Shown here: positions 10,410-34,700 of the stretch, in pieces | Numbering within the stretch: position 1 is the stretch's first letter | How the letters are laid out: every line of letters begins with the position of its first letter | Source: Onchidella celtica | Lineage: Eukaryota > Mollusca > Gastropoda > Systellommatophora > Onchidiidae | NCBI GenBank assembly: GCA_963931925.1 | Contig: OZ007567.1 | Location: forward strand, 80,361,186-80,425,185 | Length of the DNA: 64,000 bases | Direction: 5' to 3' | Notes under the pieces: generated by a model | Seen by the model: the letters and a program-made list of their open reading frames with translations, nothing else | Database searches by the model: none | Told to the model about the DNA's origin: nothing | Program-made: the position numbers and the translations under genes

Positions 10410-13400
10410 CTCTCCAGTCACTCTAATCTACTTAATTTGTTCAACTGACTAAATTGGTCAGTGTAAAGACTGATACTGGAGAAAGATGTGTGAGACAAAA
10501 ATATGTTAGTGATCCAGTTTATACTCTGTCTATAAACAAATATATCTTCACACTCTTCAAGACATAATTCATCTTCAATGTGCAACTCCTGTACTTGCTC
10601 CTCTAAGGCCGCCAGTTATGCTGACGATAAGTAGATGAAAGCCTTTCTCGAAGAGGTAAAGATGACATGTAAGCCATTGTCATTAGTGCTCCCAGCAATT
10701 CACATACATGAAGGATACGTAAGATCTGATACATTGTCGTAGTCAGTGCCAGGACTGGTCTGCTGATCCTCAAACTCATATCCAAATAAAATTATACCTA
10801 TGAGTTATTGCACTGGATTATGAAAATTAAAAAAAAACAAAATAAATAAAAATGCTTGCCACATACAAATAGAATGAAATTATAACCTGGGGAAAAAAAA
10901 AAATTGAAAATACAAACCCCTGAAGCAAAGAAAAACTTTCATTATGAAAACCTAGTACCAACACAGACAAATAACAAATTGAAGATTTATTTACCAGTAT
11001 CCCCTTTCCGTTAGTGGTTAAAACCATGAAAATTGTTATGATTTATACAGGATATCTTTCCCATGAAAAGAAATTGTACATGCAGTACTGTACTGGGTAG
11101 AAAAGTAACCAAGACCTGAGAAACCGGAATATATTTTGTGATAAATTTGAAGTTACAGATGGAATTCATGTCATGACAGTAATTACTCTTCAAATACCCC
11201 AATGTAAAATTATCAACTGTTTATCCCTTGCAGAACATGTTGCTCTTTCCCCCCTGAAGATATTATGAATGATAACTGAAACATTTATTAGTTTCAGAGA
11301 GCATGTCGGCTCTGACTAAATAAACAATTTACATTCTAATTCATGCAAACGTTTTTGTTTCATACTGGAAAAACATTATCATATTTACGGACCAACATCA
11401 CTGTATGCATGTGAATATTATTTTGGAGAAGACTTAGCACCATCAATTAACAGCGCAAAATTGAAAACTAACAATGGCAAATAAACTTAATTCATCAAAA
11501 ATAAATTTATAAATAAATATATTGAAGCATGATGTTGTACTTGCATGTTTGCCATAATTGTGGTGACAAAATCATCTCTATCTACATGATTTTTATATCT
11601 GAATACATGTATTTTTTTGTTCTAAACACATGCCACAAAATAAACTTGGCTGAGTGTTAACACTGAAACTGTTGGGAATTGACTGGGTAGACCTGGGCCA
11701 CATTCTTTCCCTGACAACCCTGTTAGTAAAAAAATGCAAGTTGAACAAACTGTGGAGCATTTTCCATTTACAACTCAAAGTGCTCACACTCCAAGGAAAA
11801 GGCAAATCAACCTAAACACAGGCCCGCAAGAACAAACGAAAAAAAAAAAAAATACATATCATTTGCTACTCATTTACCCATGCAATTTATCGTAATGCAT
11901 CCACTTTTTTTTTCATAAATAATATTCATGTACCAACCATCAATATACCGATTTTTCACACGGATATTAATTTTCCTTTACATTCAAAAATATGTGTCCG
12001 CGGTACCTAACAGGACTGGCTGATACACTGCAGGGGTGTGTGTCGACAATCAGTTTTCTTTCCTTTCAAGAATAGATTTTAAAAAATCGGCTCTCTATGA
12101 AGTTGATAGCAATATACAAATAGATCTTGTCAGAAGCAAAAGGTGATTGAAAAAAGATTTGGACACAGGCTGTTGCATCTAATGATTTCTTATTTATCAA
12201 TAAGGTTAAAATGTTAAAAGCAAGATTCTTGCATACATGTCAAGGGCACACACAAAAGCAAACAAATGGACTTTTTCATCAAGTTGCTACGGAAATAAAT
12301 AATTATTCAAAGAATGTTGAACTGGTCCAAAATCACATTTGTCCTTGTTCTGGTGCAGGTGCATATAAATTGTTTCAAAGCATCAAATTTGCAGTTACAA
12401 CAAAATGCCTTTCAATCCTCCAAATGCAGTGACGCCATAATATGGGGAAATGATAGGGTTTAACTACATGTACAATACAGATTATGAAGAGGCACGAGAC
12501 ATATCAATAAAATGTCAGACAAATTACATCTCAAAAACAAACGAGTAAACCCATCCACTCTATTTTGTAAACATTTCTGCTGAAAAATAAAGGGGGCAAT
12601 AACCACTGGACATTTAAAGTGCAACTCTATGAGTGAAAAAATAACAAAATTTGAAAAAAAATGTTTGCATTTTAATTCATGGAGTGAATTCTTCTTCTTG
12701 GATAAACAGCTCTTACATCAGGGCAGTTCATAATGTTCATGACACAGTAAAGAGTAAGAAAGAAATTTATATCACTTGGCAGCAGCAAAGCCATTTACGT
12801 TTTGGATGTGAAAGAATTAATCATTATCTATTTTTGGCTAAATATGATGCTACCTGTCTGGTGAAAATGTGATGCTATCTGCATGGTAAAGAGGGCAATT
12901 AAATAAAATGCTGCACTCTAGCTCAGGCTACGCCAAGAATGCGTAATCTCAAGTTAATCTCTCTCAAATAAATGTTCTCATGAATCAGTTTTCTTCAGAG
13001 ATGCTGTACAGTTGGAGTTAAGCAATACAACTACCCAAATAATCATAAGAATTAACTTCTATACAAATGGGCCAAAATTTAACCATTTCTTTTCGCAGAG
13101 GAAGATGAAACCACGAACTCGCAAGAATTATCTCTTTTCAGAACTGTTGATATCTCTACAGGTTTCTAGTAGTGATCAATGGGTTTCCATGAGACATGAG
13201 ACATGCACTACCTGATATATTTTAAAACTTGTACATGGCTTATATACTGGAAGCATTTACTGCCCAAAACAAATTTCAAGGTGACATAAAATTGAACTTG
13301 TAATTCAATGTAAATGAGATTTTTGGCGTAGCTACAATACTCGGGTCTTCAAGTGGTAAAATTCCTACAAAATTTTGTGACAATCCATAAAGCTAATGAA

Positions 13401-15550
13401 GAAAAAAAATATTGTGACCTGATGAACCGTAACAGAAAACTTTTTACCTCACCAGCCACAGGAATGCATAACACAGTAATGTTATTTATCCTTGTGAAAC
13501 AAATTCTTTCTCACCAGCCAAAAGCAAAAACTGTTGTGGTTTCAGTGCCATAAGAATATGATTTTAAACTTAATCTGTATAACTGTTTTGTTATTTGTTC
13601 ACATCACGGGTGAGAAATGACATACATGAGATTTCAGAGTACTCTGCCTGAAGATAGCCCCTGATTTTCATTTCATTAGTGCATATTGTCAGTTTGTATG
13701 CATCCCCAGTATTTACCATAGCCTCAAAAAGAAGAAAGTAACACAGGGAGCATATTACCAACAACCATATGAGGTAATGAGAAAAACATGAGTTCAGCAT
13801 TGCTTAACAAAGAAAGTCATTTTCATGGAACAAAATTTCTGAACTTCCTTCTTCAAAAGATAGCTTCTGTACATCAACGCAACATTACACGTAAACTAGA
13901 ATGTGAAAAGATGACCCAAACCATATTGATTCAAGATTCATTTCATATCATATTACATGTGCATATACGCTTCCACATTTTAAGGGCAATTTTTTTTTTT
14001 TTTTGGTCTTTTTCCTTATTTTCACACCAATGCTTTCCATGCCTGAATACCATCATCACTCACCATCCATTTATGAACATCCTCTCTTCAAGCAAACCAA
14101 ATCAGAATTGGTGAAATAAATGAATGAATGAATGAGCGCATTATGATATATGAAATTAGATCATTTTATTGGGACAATTACTGGAAATATTACATAGAAT
14201 CTGCACATTTAAAAAAAGGGGGGGAGACGTCAGACGATATATGGGCTTCACAACTGAATTTGTGACATAATTAAACTTACGGACTTTCGAAAATGTTTTT
14301 CATTGTATTCCTAGCGGCCCTGACAAACAACAGCCCACCCTGTAATTAGAATGTATTCAAAGTTCATGACTGTTCAGTTAAGATAAAATAAGACACATCC
14401 ATCATCCCCAACATTCATCATACAAAATTCCCATTCAAATGAAGAGGATGAATAAAACTATATGGCAGAAACTTTGGAAGGGGAAAATTAACAAAAAAAT
14501 GCAAGCTTAATGTAATTGTAAGGGATCTGAGAAAGGGAAAAGCGCTTAGGGAAAAGTAACAAGTTACTTTAGCTGAACACAAAGAAGATAACATGAAGTT
14601 AACATTTCTGGGAGGATTAGCTTGATTGCTCAATATTCTCCCAATTTCCTCTATCTCAGCACACAAATGTTTTCTAGCTTCACAGTAGTAGAAATTAAAA
14701 TTCATAACTACTTTGCTCATACTACTAATGTCCCTTGCACAAACAGGAAATAGAAAGACTTTCAGATTTAAAAAAAATTCAATATCATTATTGATAGGAA
14801 TTTTAAAAACTCAGGCTGTATTGAAATACTGACCTGATCCACTGGATCAAACTCTCAGTATTCCTTATATTCATCTCAGTCTTCTTATGTCATGATGTCC
14901 CATGCAGTTAACCCCTTCCTTGCTTCGCCCAGAACTGTTCCAGGCTGTCTAATCTTGCTATACTGCCATGTGCCCCAAACGGTTCCAGGCATAGAGCACA
15001 TGCACTTCTTGAGTGATCATGTGAAAACGATTCCCGCATTGTGATTGTTTTGTAGGTAGTTCCCCCACCTACTTGTGTCATTTGCATATATTTTGAAAGC
15101 ATGGGATTTATGATGAGCAATTTTTTTAGATTTGCTTGTTTTATCCCCTTTTGTGCCCTGCATATGAGTGGAACTGGGTGACAGGCAAGAGGTTGATGTA
15201 TCTGTTTAGTGTTCTAAAATTCTAGCAAGAAGGCAAATGCATTATTCTCAGAGCTGATGTAACATGTTAAAAAGTCGCAACAACATAATCATGCCACTTT
15301 ATTAGATATGGAGTGCATTACAAGATGACTAGGCCGATGGCATTTTCTTTTATCAAGGACATAAAAATCAATGGATATAGACCTTCCAGGAGCAAGTTCC
15401 TGGGAGCAATAAACAGCACTAAATTATAAATATCCTTCCACCTTTTGGCTGGTCCGAAAGATGCTGAGTATGTTCGTTTACAATGCAATGCGATAGTTAC
15501 ACGAAACAGGAGTAAATTAAAAATAAAAGCACTATGACTGTAAATTAGGG

Positions 15551-28357
<12,807 letters not shown>

Positions 28358-28570
28358 TTGTACTGCTAAGTTGTTCCAACCGAATAGGAAATTGGAGCTT
28401 CTCAGTCCACTGGAAATGGAACTCTCCTGCTCCTTATGTTCATTTAGCAGATGTGGATTGTGGGTAAAATTATAACCAGATTTCTGAAAGTAGTCTAGTC
28501 AATGATTATTTAAGTTGATGCTTTTCAAAATTAAAATGAATAAAACTCCCAGGTCAAGAAGATACAACAG

Positions 28571-28890
28571 TGCAAGCTTTGATGACTACATCATTATATC
28601 CCTGCTAGGCATTTCAAATATGTGTATAAGTCCATTGTCTGTTTTGTTTTTTAAATCCCTTGATAAATCAGTCAAAATCCAATCACTGCTTACGACCTGA
28701 GCAGACAGAATTTTTTTTTTAATGTCGGTTATGAATGTGAGCTTTGACGACTACCTCGTTATATCTCCGCAAGGGATTTCAAACATGTATAGATCTATAT
28801 GTCCATTGTTTTGTTTTGTTTTGTTTTTTAAATCCCCGGATAAATCATTCAAAGTCCAATCACTGTGCTCGACATGAGTAGCCAAGATTT
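28571..28890 (+). repeat. Diverged tandem duplication upstream of ARP1
   Basis: Units of about 150 bp at 28571-28712 and 28736-28890 share AGCTTTGA-GACTAC, TTATATC, TTTTGTTTTTTAAATCCC and CCAATCACTG. The second copy is longer by a TTTTG expansion. No function is evident. Confidence 0.65.
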
Positions 28891-30651
28891 TTTAAATTAT
28901 TATTTTGTTATGCAAAAGAATTGTTAAAATAGCGAATCTTGTTTCTTGGTTGATCCTGGAACAAAATTGCTGAAAACCTTTTTCGTTCTAGTGGGTGAAC
29001 TTTCTTTCGACCACTCTCTCCAAAAATGCCCCTAAAATTAAATATTGCATATATTCTAAACTGAACTGGTCAAGTAGCACAGGTATCTTTCCTTTACGTA
29101 CGAATTCTGCAGAATTTAATGTTCAACAAACAAGACAGCTATAGTTTGATTGAGCGTGTCTTTTTAACTTGAATTAGACCGGGGTTATTCATTCCTGTGT
29201 GTAATATACTCTTTATTTGGGAACAGTAGTACACATGCACTCACAGTTAAACAAAATCATATTAATGTGTTCACGAATCTAGAATACATGAAATGAACAG
29301 ATTGGTGTTTCTGGCATTCGGATTATTTTTTAATTTTTTTAAATTTTTATTTTAATTGGTGATTTGTCAGTATTTGGCTGATGGTAATAAACGCTTTTAA
29401 AAACACAGAAAATGTATAGACTTATATGTGGGTTTTACATAAAGTTGAAGTGTCGAAAACAAAAAGTTGTATGCCACGAGTCCCACTTCAGTAACTTAAA
29501 TTAAATAAATAAGTAAATAAATAAAGTGTTACAGAAATGGAAGAAATGACGAACCTTTAGACTTCAAATGTCAAATCGTGTGTCGAGTAAAAAAAAAAAA
29601 CATCTCAAAATGAATTGATGAATCTCAAAACGGGGCTACATTTTGCATTGTATTGGAGAACTATAATGCGATAGCTGCGGAGAGCGTCTAAAATTGGCAT
29701 ATTGTTAAAAAATTAAAAATTCTCCTAAAACTATACGGTATTTTATTAGTCTGTGGATTCCGAACCCCCCCCCCCCCCTTCTCGTAAAAACTATACGGTC
29801 CCCCCCCCCCTTTTTTTTTTTTTGAAAGAGGCTACCCGTTTCAATACATGTTTCCGGAGACTACCCGAAATTTATTTTGGATCCCCATCGCGAACGGGGC
29901 ACTTCTTTGGCCCTGTCTTCAAGTTCCTTTTCCATTCATCATCGCAGCCATTCCCATTTCCCGATGTGGGTGGGCTTGCCATTCATGTTGTTGCTGTTCC
30001 ATCATTCGTTGAAACGACGGATACAAATAAAAAATCGAATACGTATTTATCTTTGTCTTTTTACATTATAATTAATCTTAAACCTTAACGTTAACTATTT
30101 TTGTACTCAGGTAAAGAGTTCCTAATTATTTGCTTATGTTTTGGGGGAACATATAAAGAATAATGCGAGCCATTGACGTTTATGTAAAATGAATGGAAGA
30201 GCTGTATTAATGCAGTCTAAAAGTATGGGCGATACCTTACTTTCGACGATCCGCATCTAGAAGTCGAATTAACACATTATACTTGTATCGATTCCTAATG
30301 TATGTATTGAGCTGCAAATAAAAATAATTAAGTTATATTATATTGAAAACAAATTTACCTTCACACCTTTGAACTTCCCTTTTGTAAATAGAGGGAGACG
30401 GGGATGAAGACCACAATAGCCTGCTTCTCCAAGGATAACATCACAAATTGCCTAGTGATATTTAAGCCAGCGGTGAATAAACTGTAGGCCTATATATATA
30501 TAGTTGCTTCTCAAAGGACATAAAATTGAAAACGGAAATGTTATATTCATTACTGAACTTCATCAGTGTGTTTAAGACATAATTATATTCCTTAAAACTG
30601 AATTTAATTAATATTTTCCTGTGACTTTCATTTTGCTCTCTTTCTTCAACA

Positions 30652-30955
30652 AGGTGGCCTAGAGGCAATTTAAGGTGCTTCCCTCTCATGCCAAGGGTCC
30701 CGGGTTCAAAGCCCGGGCAGTGCAGGCATGTTGGGATTTTTCTCATATTTTCAAGTCCCTGATGCTATTGGGGGGGGGGGGTAGGATCGAGTACCTAGAC
30801 TTCTCGGATAAGGACGAAAAATTCGAAGGGCCCGTGTGCATATTGCACACATTAAAGATACCTTTGCAGTTGGAAATCGTAAAGAGCAGGCTGAACAGGC
30901 CGCTGCCTGGGCAAAATTGAAATTAATAGATTAAAATTTATCCATGTCATTCCCC
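30652..30955 (+). repeat. tRNA-derived SINE with intact head
   Basis: The head has an A box-like TGGCCTAGAGG (30655-30665) and a B box-like GGTTCAAAGCC (30703-30713). These are spaced as in a tRNA gene, with the body shared with 23418-23640. Pol III internal-promoter architecture follows from the boxes. The tail boundary near 30955 is approximate. Confidence 0.75.
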
Positions 30956-31270
30956 CACCAGCAACAACAGAATTTATTATTCACTATTAAAAGTATATTA
31001 TTATTAATAAATATTCAAATATTACTTGAGTTGTGAGTTGTGAACTGTTGTGAATGTGAGTTGTGAACTGCGCCTAACAGGCTGCATTACAATTTGCTCT
31101 GAGATAGACAAAGGTAGAGAGAGAGAGAGTGAGCGAGATAGGGAGAGAGAAAGATGTAGTGTAGTGTGTTGAGCACTTCGCAGGCGCTCCACTCTGCTCT
31201 GTGGTTGACATGTTGCTTCTGTAAAGCACAGAGCATTTTAAATGGATATGCGATATATAAATGCCATCCA

Positions 31271-31306
<36 letters not shown>

Positions 31307-31552
31307 CTTCCTAGCCTTTCTCTCACTTGATTTGGCAAGCCGTTTTTACTAGGTAGGACTTGATCATTATGTTGTTTTTTTTTCAATTGCCTATGTAGAC
31401 CATCTTCACACACACACACACAGAAAAGTCACTCAGCGATCTATATCCGGCAAATTCGCTGAGGCAGAAAACATGGTAATCGATAATTATAGTATTCATC
31501 CATAAATTAAATACGGGTATCGTCATGGTGGCATATTGACTACTAACTTTTC

Positions 31553-31728
31553 ATGAAAATGCCAGAGACAGCGACCAAAATGGACGACAGGGAAAGGCAC
31601 TCAGCTGGTTATCCACCAGGAAATGTTCCGGTGACACCACCAGGCCTTGAAGCAATATACTCAGCATGCCGACGGTTGTATCCAGATCAGCCAAATCCGC
31701 TGCAAGTGACGGCATTGGTTAAATTTTG
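31553..31728 (+). CDS. SUFU: SUFU exon 1 (residues 1-59)
   Basis: It opens MKMPETATKMDD, a short divergent N-terminus with further in-frame Met codons at 3 and 10. The conserved core starts about residue 29 with PPGLEAIYSACRRLYPDQPN. Donor GTAAGT splits a Trp codon in phase 2. Start choice rests on the in-frame TAA three codons upstream. Confidence 0.93.
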
Positions 31729-34700
31729 GTAAGTAGCTTTTGTGTTTTTGTTCTAGGCCGTAGTAGGCTACTACTACTAGAGATCTAATCTAGATCTAGA
31801 TCTAGAGTCTAGATCTACTAGATCTAGAATCTAGAGATCTAGATCTAGAGCTACTCATCAGTGACCACAGAAGAATTAGATTCTAGAAAGAAAAGATAAA
31901 GGCTAAAGAGTCAAAATCAGATAGATAATCATAATGTCACCAAATTTGTGGCCATCCAGTCTTCATTCTGTCTCTCCCGTAATCAAACAGTTGTGGCTAA
32001 TGGTTGAAACAAATTACTATTGCCTGCAAGCAGGTGAACTATAGGTATAGGCAATTTTATTTCTTTATAAATGCCTGCTGCACAGCATTTTGCATCTAGT
32101 GGCAATGTTGAAAGCAGTGTCATCCTGGCAGTCTGTGCTTCCAATCACGGGAAAGAATTCTATAATATGTCAGGCCAGGCTACAGAAAAATTTGATGAAA
32201 ACCTGATGTTACTTTCACACCCTCACTATGAATATGATCACCATTTCCGTGACGGGAGAAGTACCATAGTTACAGAACTTCAGTCGGGCACATATTTCAT
32301 GTTCTGAGCATTAATCTCCAAGCCCCACATTTACCGTAAAAACATTTATCTAGAGAGAGGACAAACTCACCAGGGAGGCACTGCCCCCCTGTGATCCCCC
32401 GCTCACTGATGCTCCTAAAGTCAAGTCCCTACCATGTAACTTATATGGAACTCCTTCCAAATGACATCCAATGGCCTTTATGAGATACTTTGGTGATTTT
32501 GAAGGTACTCATAGTAGCAAATAAGGTGGTAACTGAAGCTCATCCCAGTAATTTCCATTTAAACAATGAATACCAGATGGCATGTAATTAATACACATTG
32601 TACTACCAGAAATGAAGAGATCAGCTGAGGAAGGAAGGAAATTCAAATGCCATGTTTGGGTACTAGCAGATAAATGCGGTCCCGGCCCCCCGTTTGGCAT
32701 TTGAGCTGCGTGTGGGCGGAATCGATTCCGTGTATCAGTGTATTCACCGCTGCTTATCGATTCGGAATACAGTATGCGAATCCGCCCAGACGCAGGGACC
32801 GCATTTCACTTCTAGAGCCCATGTTTGTATCCTAACAGCATACCTATCAGTAGAAGTACAAGTATTTTGTTACGTTAGCATTGGAGGCACTGCATAATAT
32901 TAGTGCATTTTTCAAAGAAACTGGGTATTGAAACAGGATGCAAAATGCAGTCTGTCTAGAATAGACAGGGCCGTCATTTTCTGTTAGTTGATACTTATTG
33001 CTTGTTGCACATGTTTGAACACTATGCTGTATGCAGACTAAAAGCCTGGCTGTTCTACACAAGATTTCCCGCAGTGTCACTTTTATTGTATCCTAGGATA
33101 ACCTGACTCTTAAAAAGTCTTAAACACTGTGAGATAAGAAATTTGTTTAACTGAGATACAGTGGAAGAAACCATAGGGATATTTATATGCCCATAGCAGT
33201 GAAGCACATTTCTCCATTTTAAAAATCTTTTCGAACATTGTTTCTGAAGAAACGATGGATTCTAACGAAGAGCACTGTTTTCTCATTTCTCCCTCCTTAA
33301 AGATTCAGACAGTGAGTTGTGCAGCAATTTTATCATTAGAGCTCCATCATAATGATCTCACAATAGTCACATAGAGCTTTCCCCTTAGTAGTAGTATCTT
33401 ACTATTAATTGAGCTAGAGGGTGAACCTGTAAGCAGCTAAAACTTAGCGACTACGCCACCAAAAATTAGAAAACTTGGTGTACTGCATCAATTTTTTACG
33501 AAGAGTTACGTGGACACATTCATTTTGAACAGAAATCAGTCTTTACTATTGTTTATATTAAACTTTTTGAGCCGCAAAAACAGCGTGGCATTTTCATCGG
33601 AAAGAAAAGTGTGACCGGAAATTGCACTCTACATCACTATTTACTCACTGTCGGCCGAAAGTCAACTTATCACATCTGTGTATTCTGCAAGAATTGTGGC
33701 GTAACAAAACTATCTATTAGTCTTTGCATCAAATCTGAGTGCCGTTATGAATGCCACCTAGATCTAGAGATATACAGCTGGATGTGATACATGGAAATTT
33801 TGCAAGATTTATCTTGCCAGAGTTGGCTAGTACTAGTGATGTATTGGCTTCAGTGTTGGGAAGGTCTGCATCCATCAGTCACTTCCCCATTCCCATCTTT
33901 TTTTCCTGCTCCCCCCGACATAACAATACTTTCCACATGCAAGCAGTAAGTTATTTCCAGAACAAAGCAGTGATGTAGCTTTTTTTGTACTTGCTGACTG
34001 CTCATATCATACTATTTTTTCTTAAGTATGAGGCAAAGGATTGATTTTCTGTTGAGCGTCACAGCAGAAGTGCAGTATGAGAGAAATTATGCTTTCCAAT
34101 TACATTTCCAACTTTTTCCTCTTCTGTTGTCAGATAGAAAAAATATTCATTTCAAATGTCACCAATTGAGTGAACATCTGCTCCAAATGACACTAAGTTA
34201 CTACTGAATGAATCATGCTATCATCTATGTGTTCACTAAACAAAATACTATTCGTGCACACTGCTGCAAAGTTCACCAGCTGCAAAGGCTCCCTCTGACA
34301 GGGGGTTTCAAATCTTAATGGTGTGGATGTCTGATGCTCTTGGATGAACCTGGTGAAAATGACAAATGTTTTATTTAGCAAGTGAATGTATTATTATTAT
34401 AATTACTAGTTGACTTGCGCAAGATAAACCTGGCAAATTTTCCATGTACCAAACCCAACCATACATCTAGATCGAGGATACACTAAAATGGCATTTAGGT
34501 TTGATGGAATGACTAATAGAACTTACTGTTACACCACACTTTCACGCAGGAATACACAGGTGTGATTACATTGATTTTTTCCCACCAGTGTGTAAAGAGA
34601 GGTCAAGGATGAAATTTCCAATCATGCTTTTTGATTCCACTTGACGAAAATGCATATTTTTGTGGCTCAAAAAATCTTTAACAAATAAACTTAAAGACTG

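Larger units (their letters stand above)
7899..15550 (-). other. ARP1 downstream flank and probable long 3' UTR
   Basis: This 7.6-kb AT-rich stretch holds no ORF with recognisable domains. A minus-strand AATAAA at 9102-9097 would end an ARP1 3' UTR of about 6.4 kb; the true end is not established. Plus-strand AATAAA hexamers at 9059 and 9076 lie within 40 bases of it. Two copies of a small inverted-terminus repeat sit at 8761-8950 and 10261-10409. The rest is low complexity. Confidence 0.4.
28358..31552. other. Divergent intergenic region between ARP1 and SUFU
   Basis: This 3.2-kb stretch must hold both promoters. No confident TATA or initiator was identified. It contains a tandem duplication (28571-28890), C-homopolymers near 29766 and 29800, a SINE (30652-30955), an ATT-repeat at 31270-31302 and a GA-rich stretch near 31110. 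Confidence 0.6.

Noticed and set aside
29753..30088. 111-aa ORF rich in proline
   Set aside because: The prolines come from a C homopolymer; no other protein-like feature.
30652..30724. Possible tRNA gene
   Set aside because: A and B boxes are present but the body continues into a SINE shared with 23418-23640, so it is a SINE head.
31087..31419. 110-aa ORF with poly-Asn
   Set aside because: Driven by the ATT microsatellite and a GA-rich tract.
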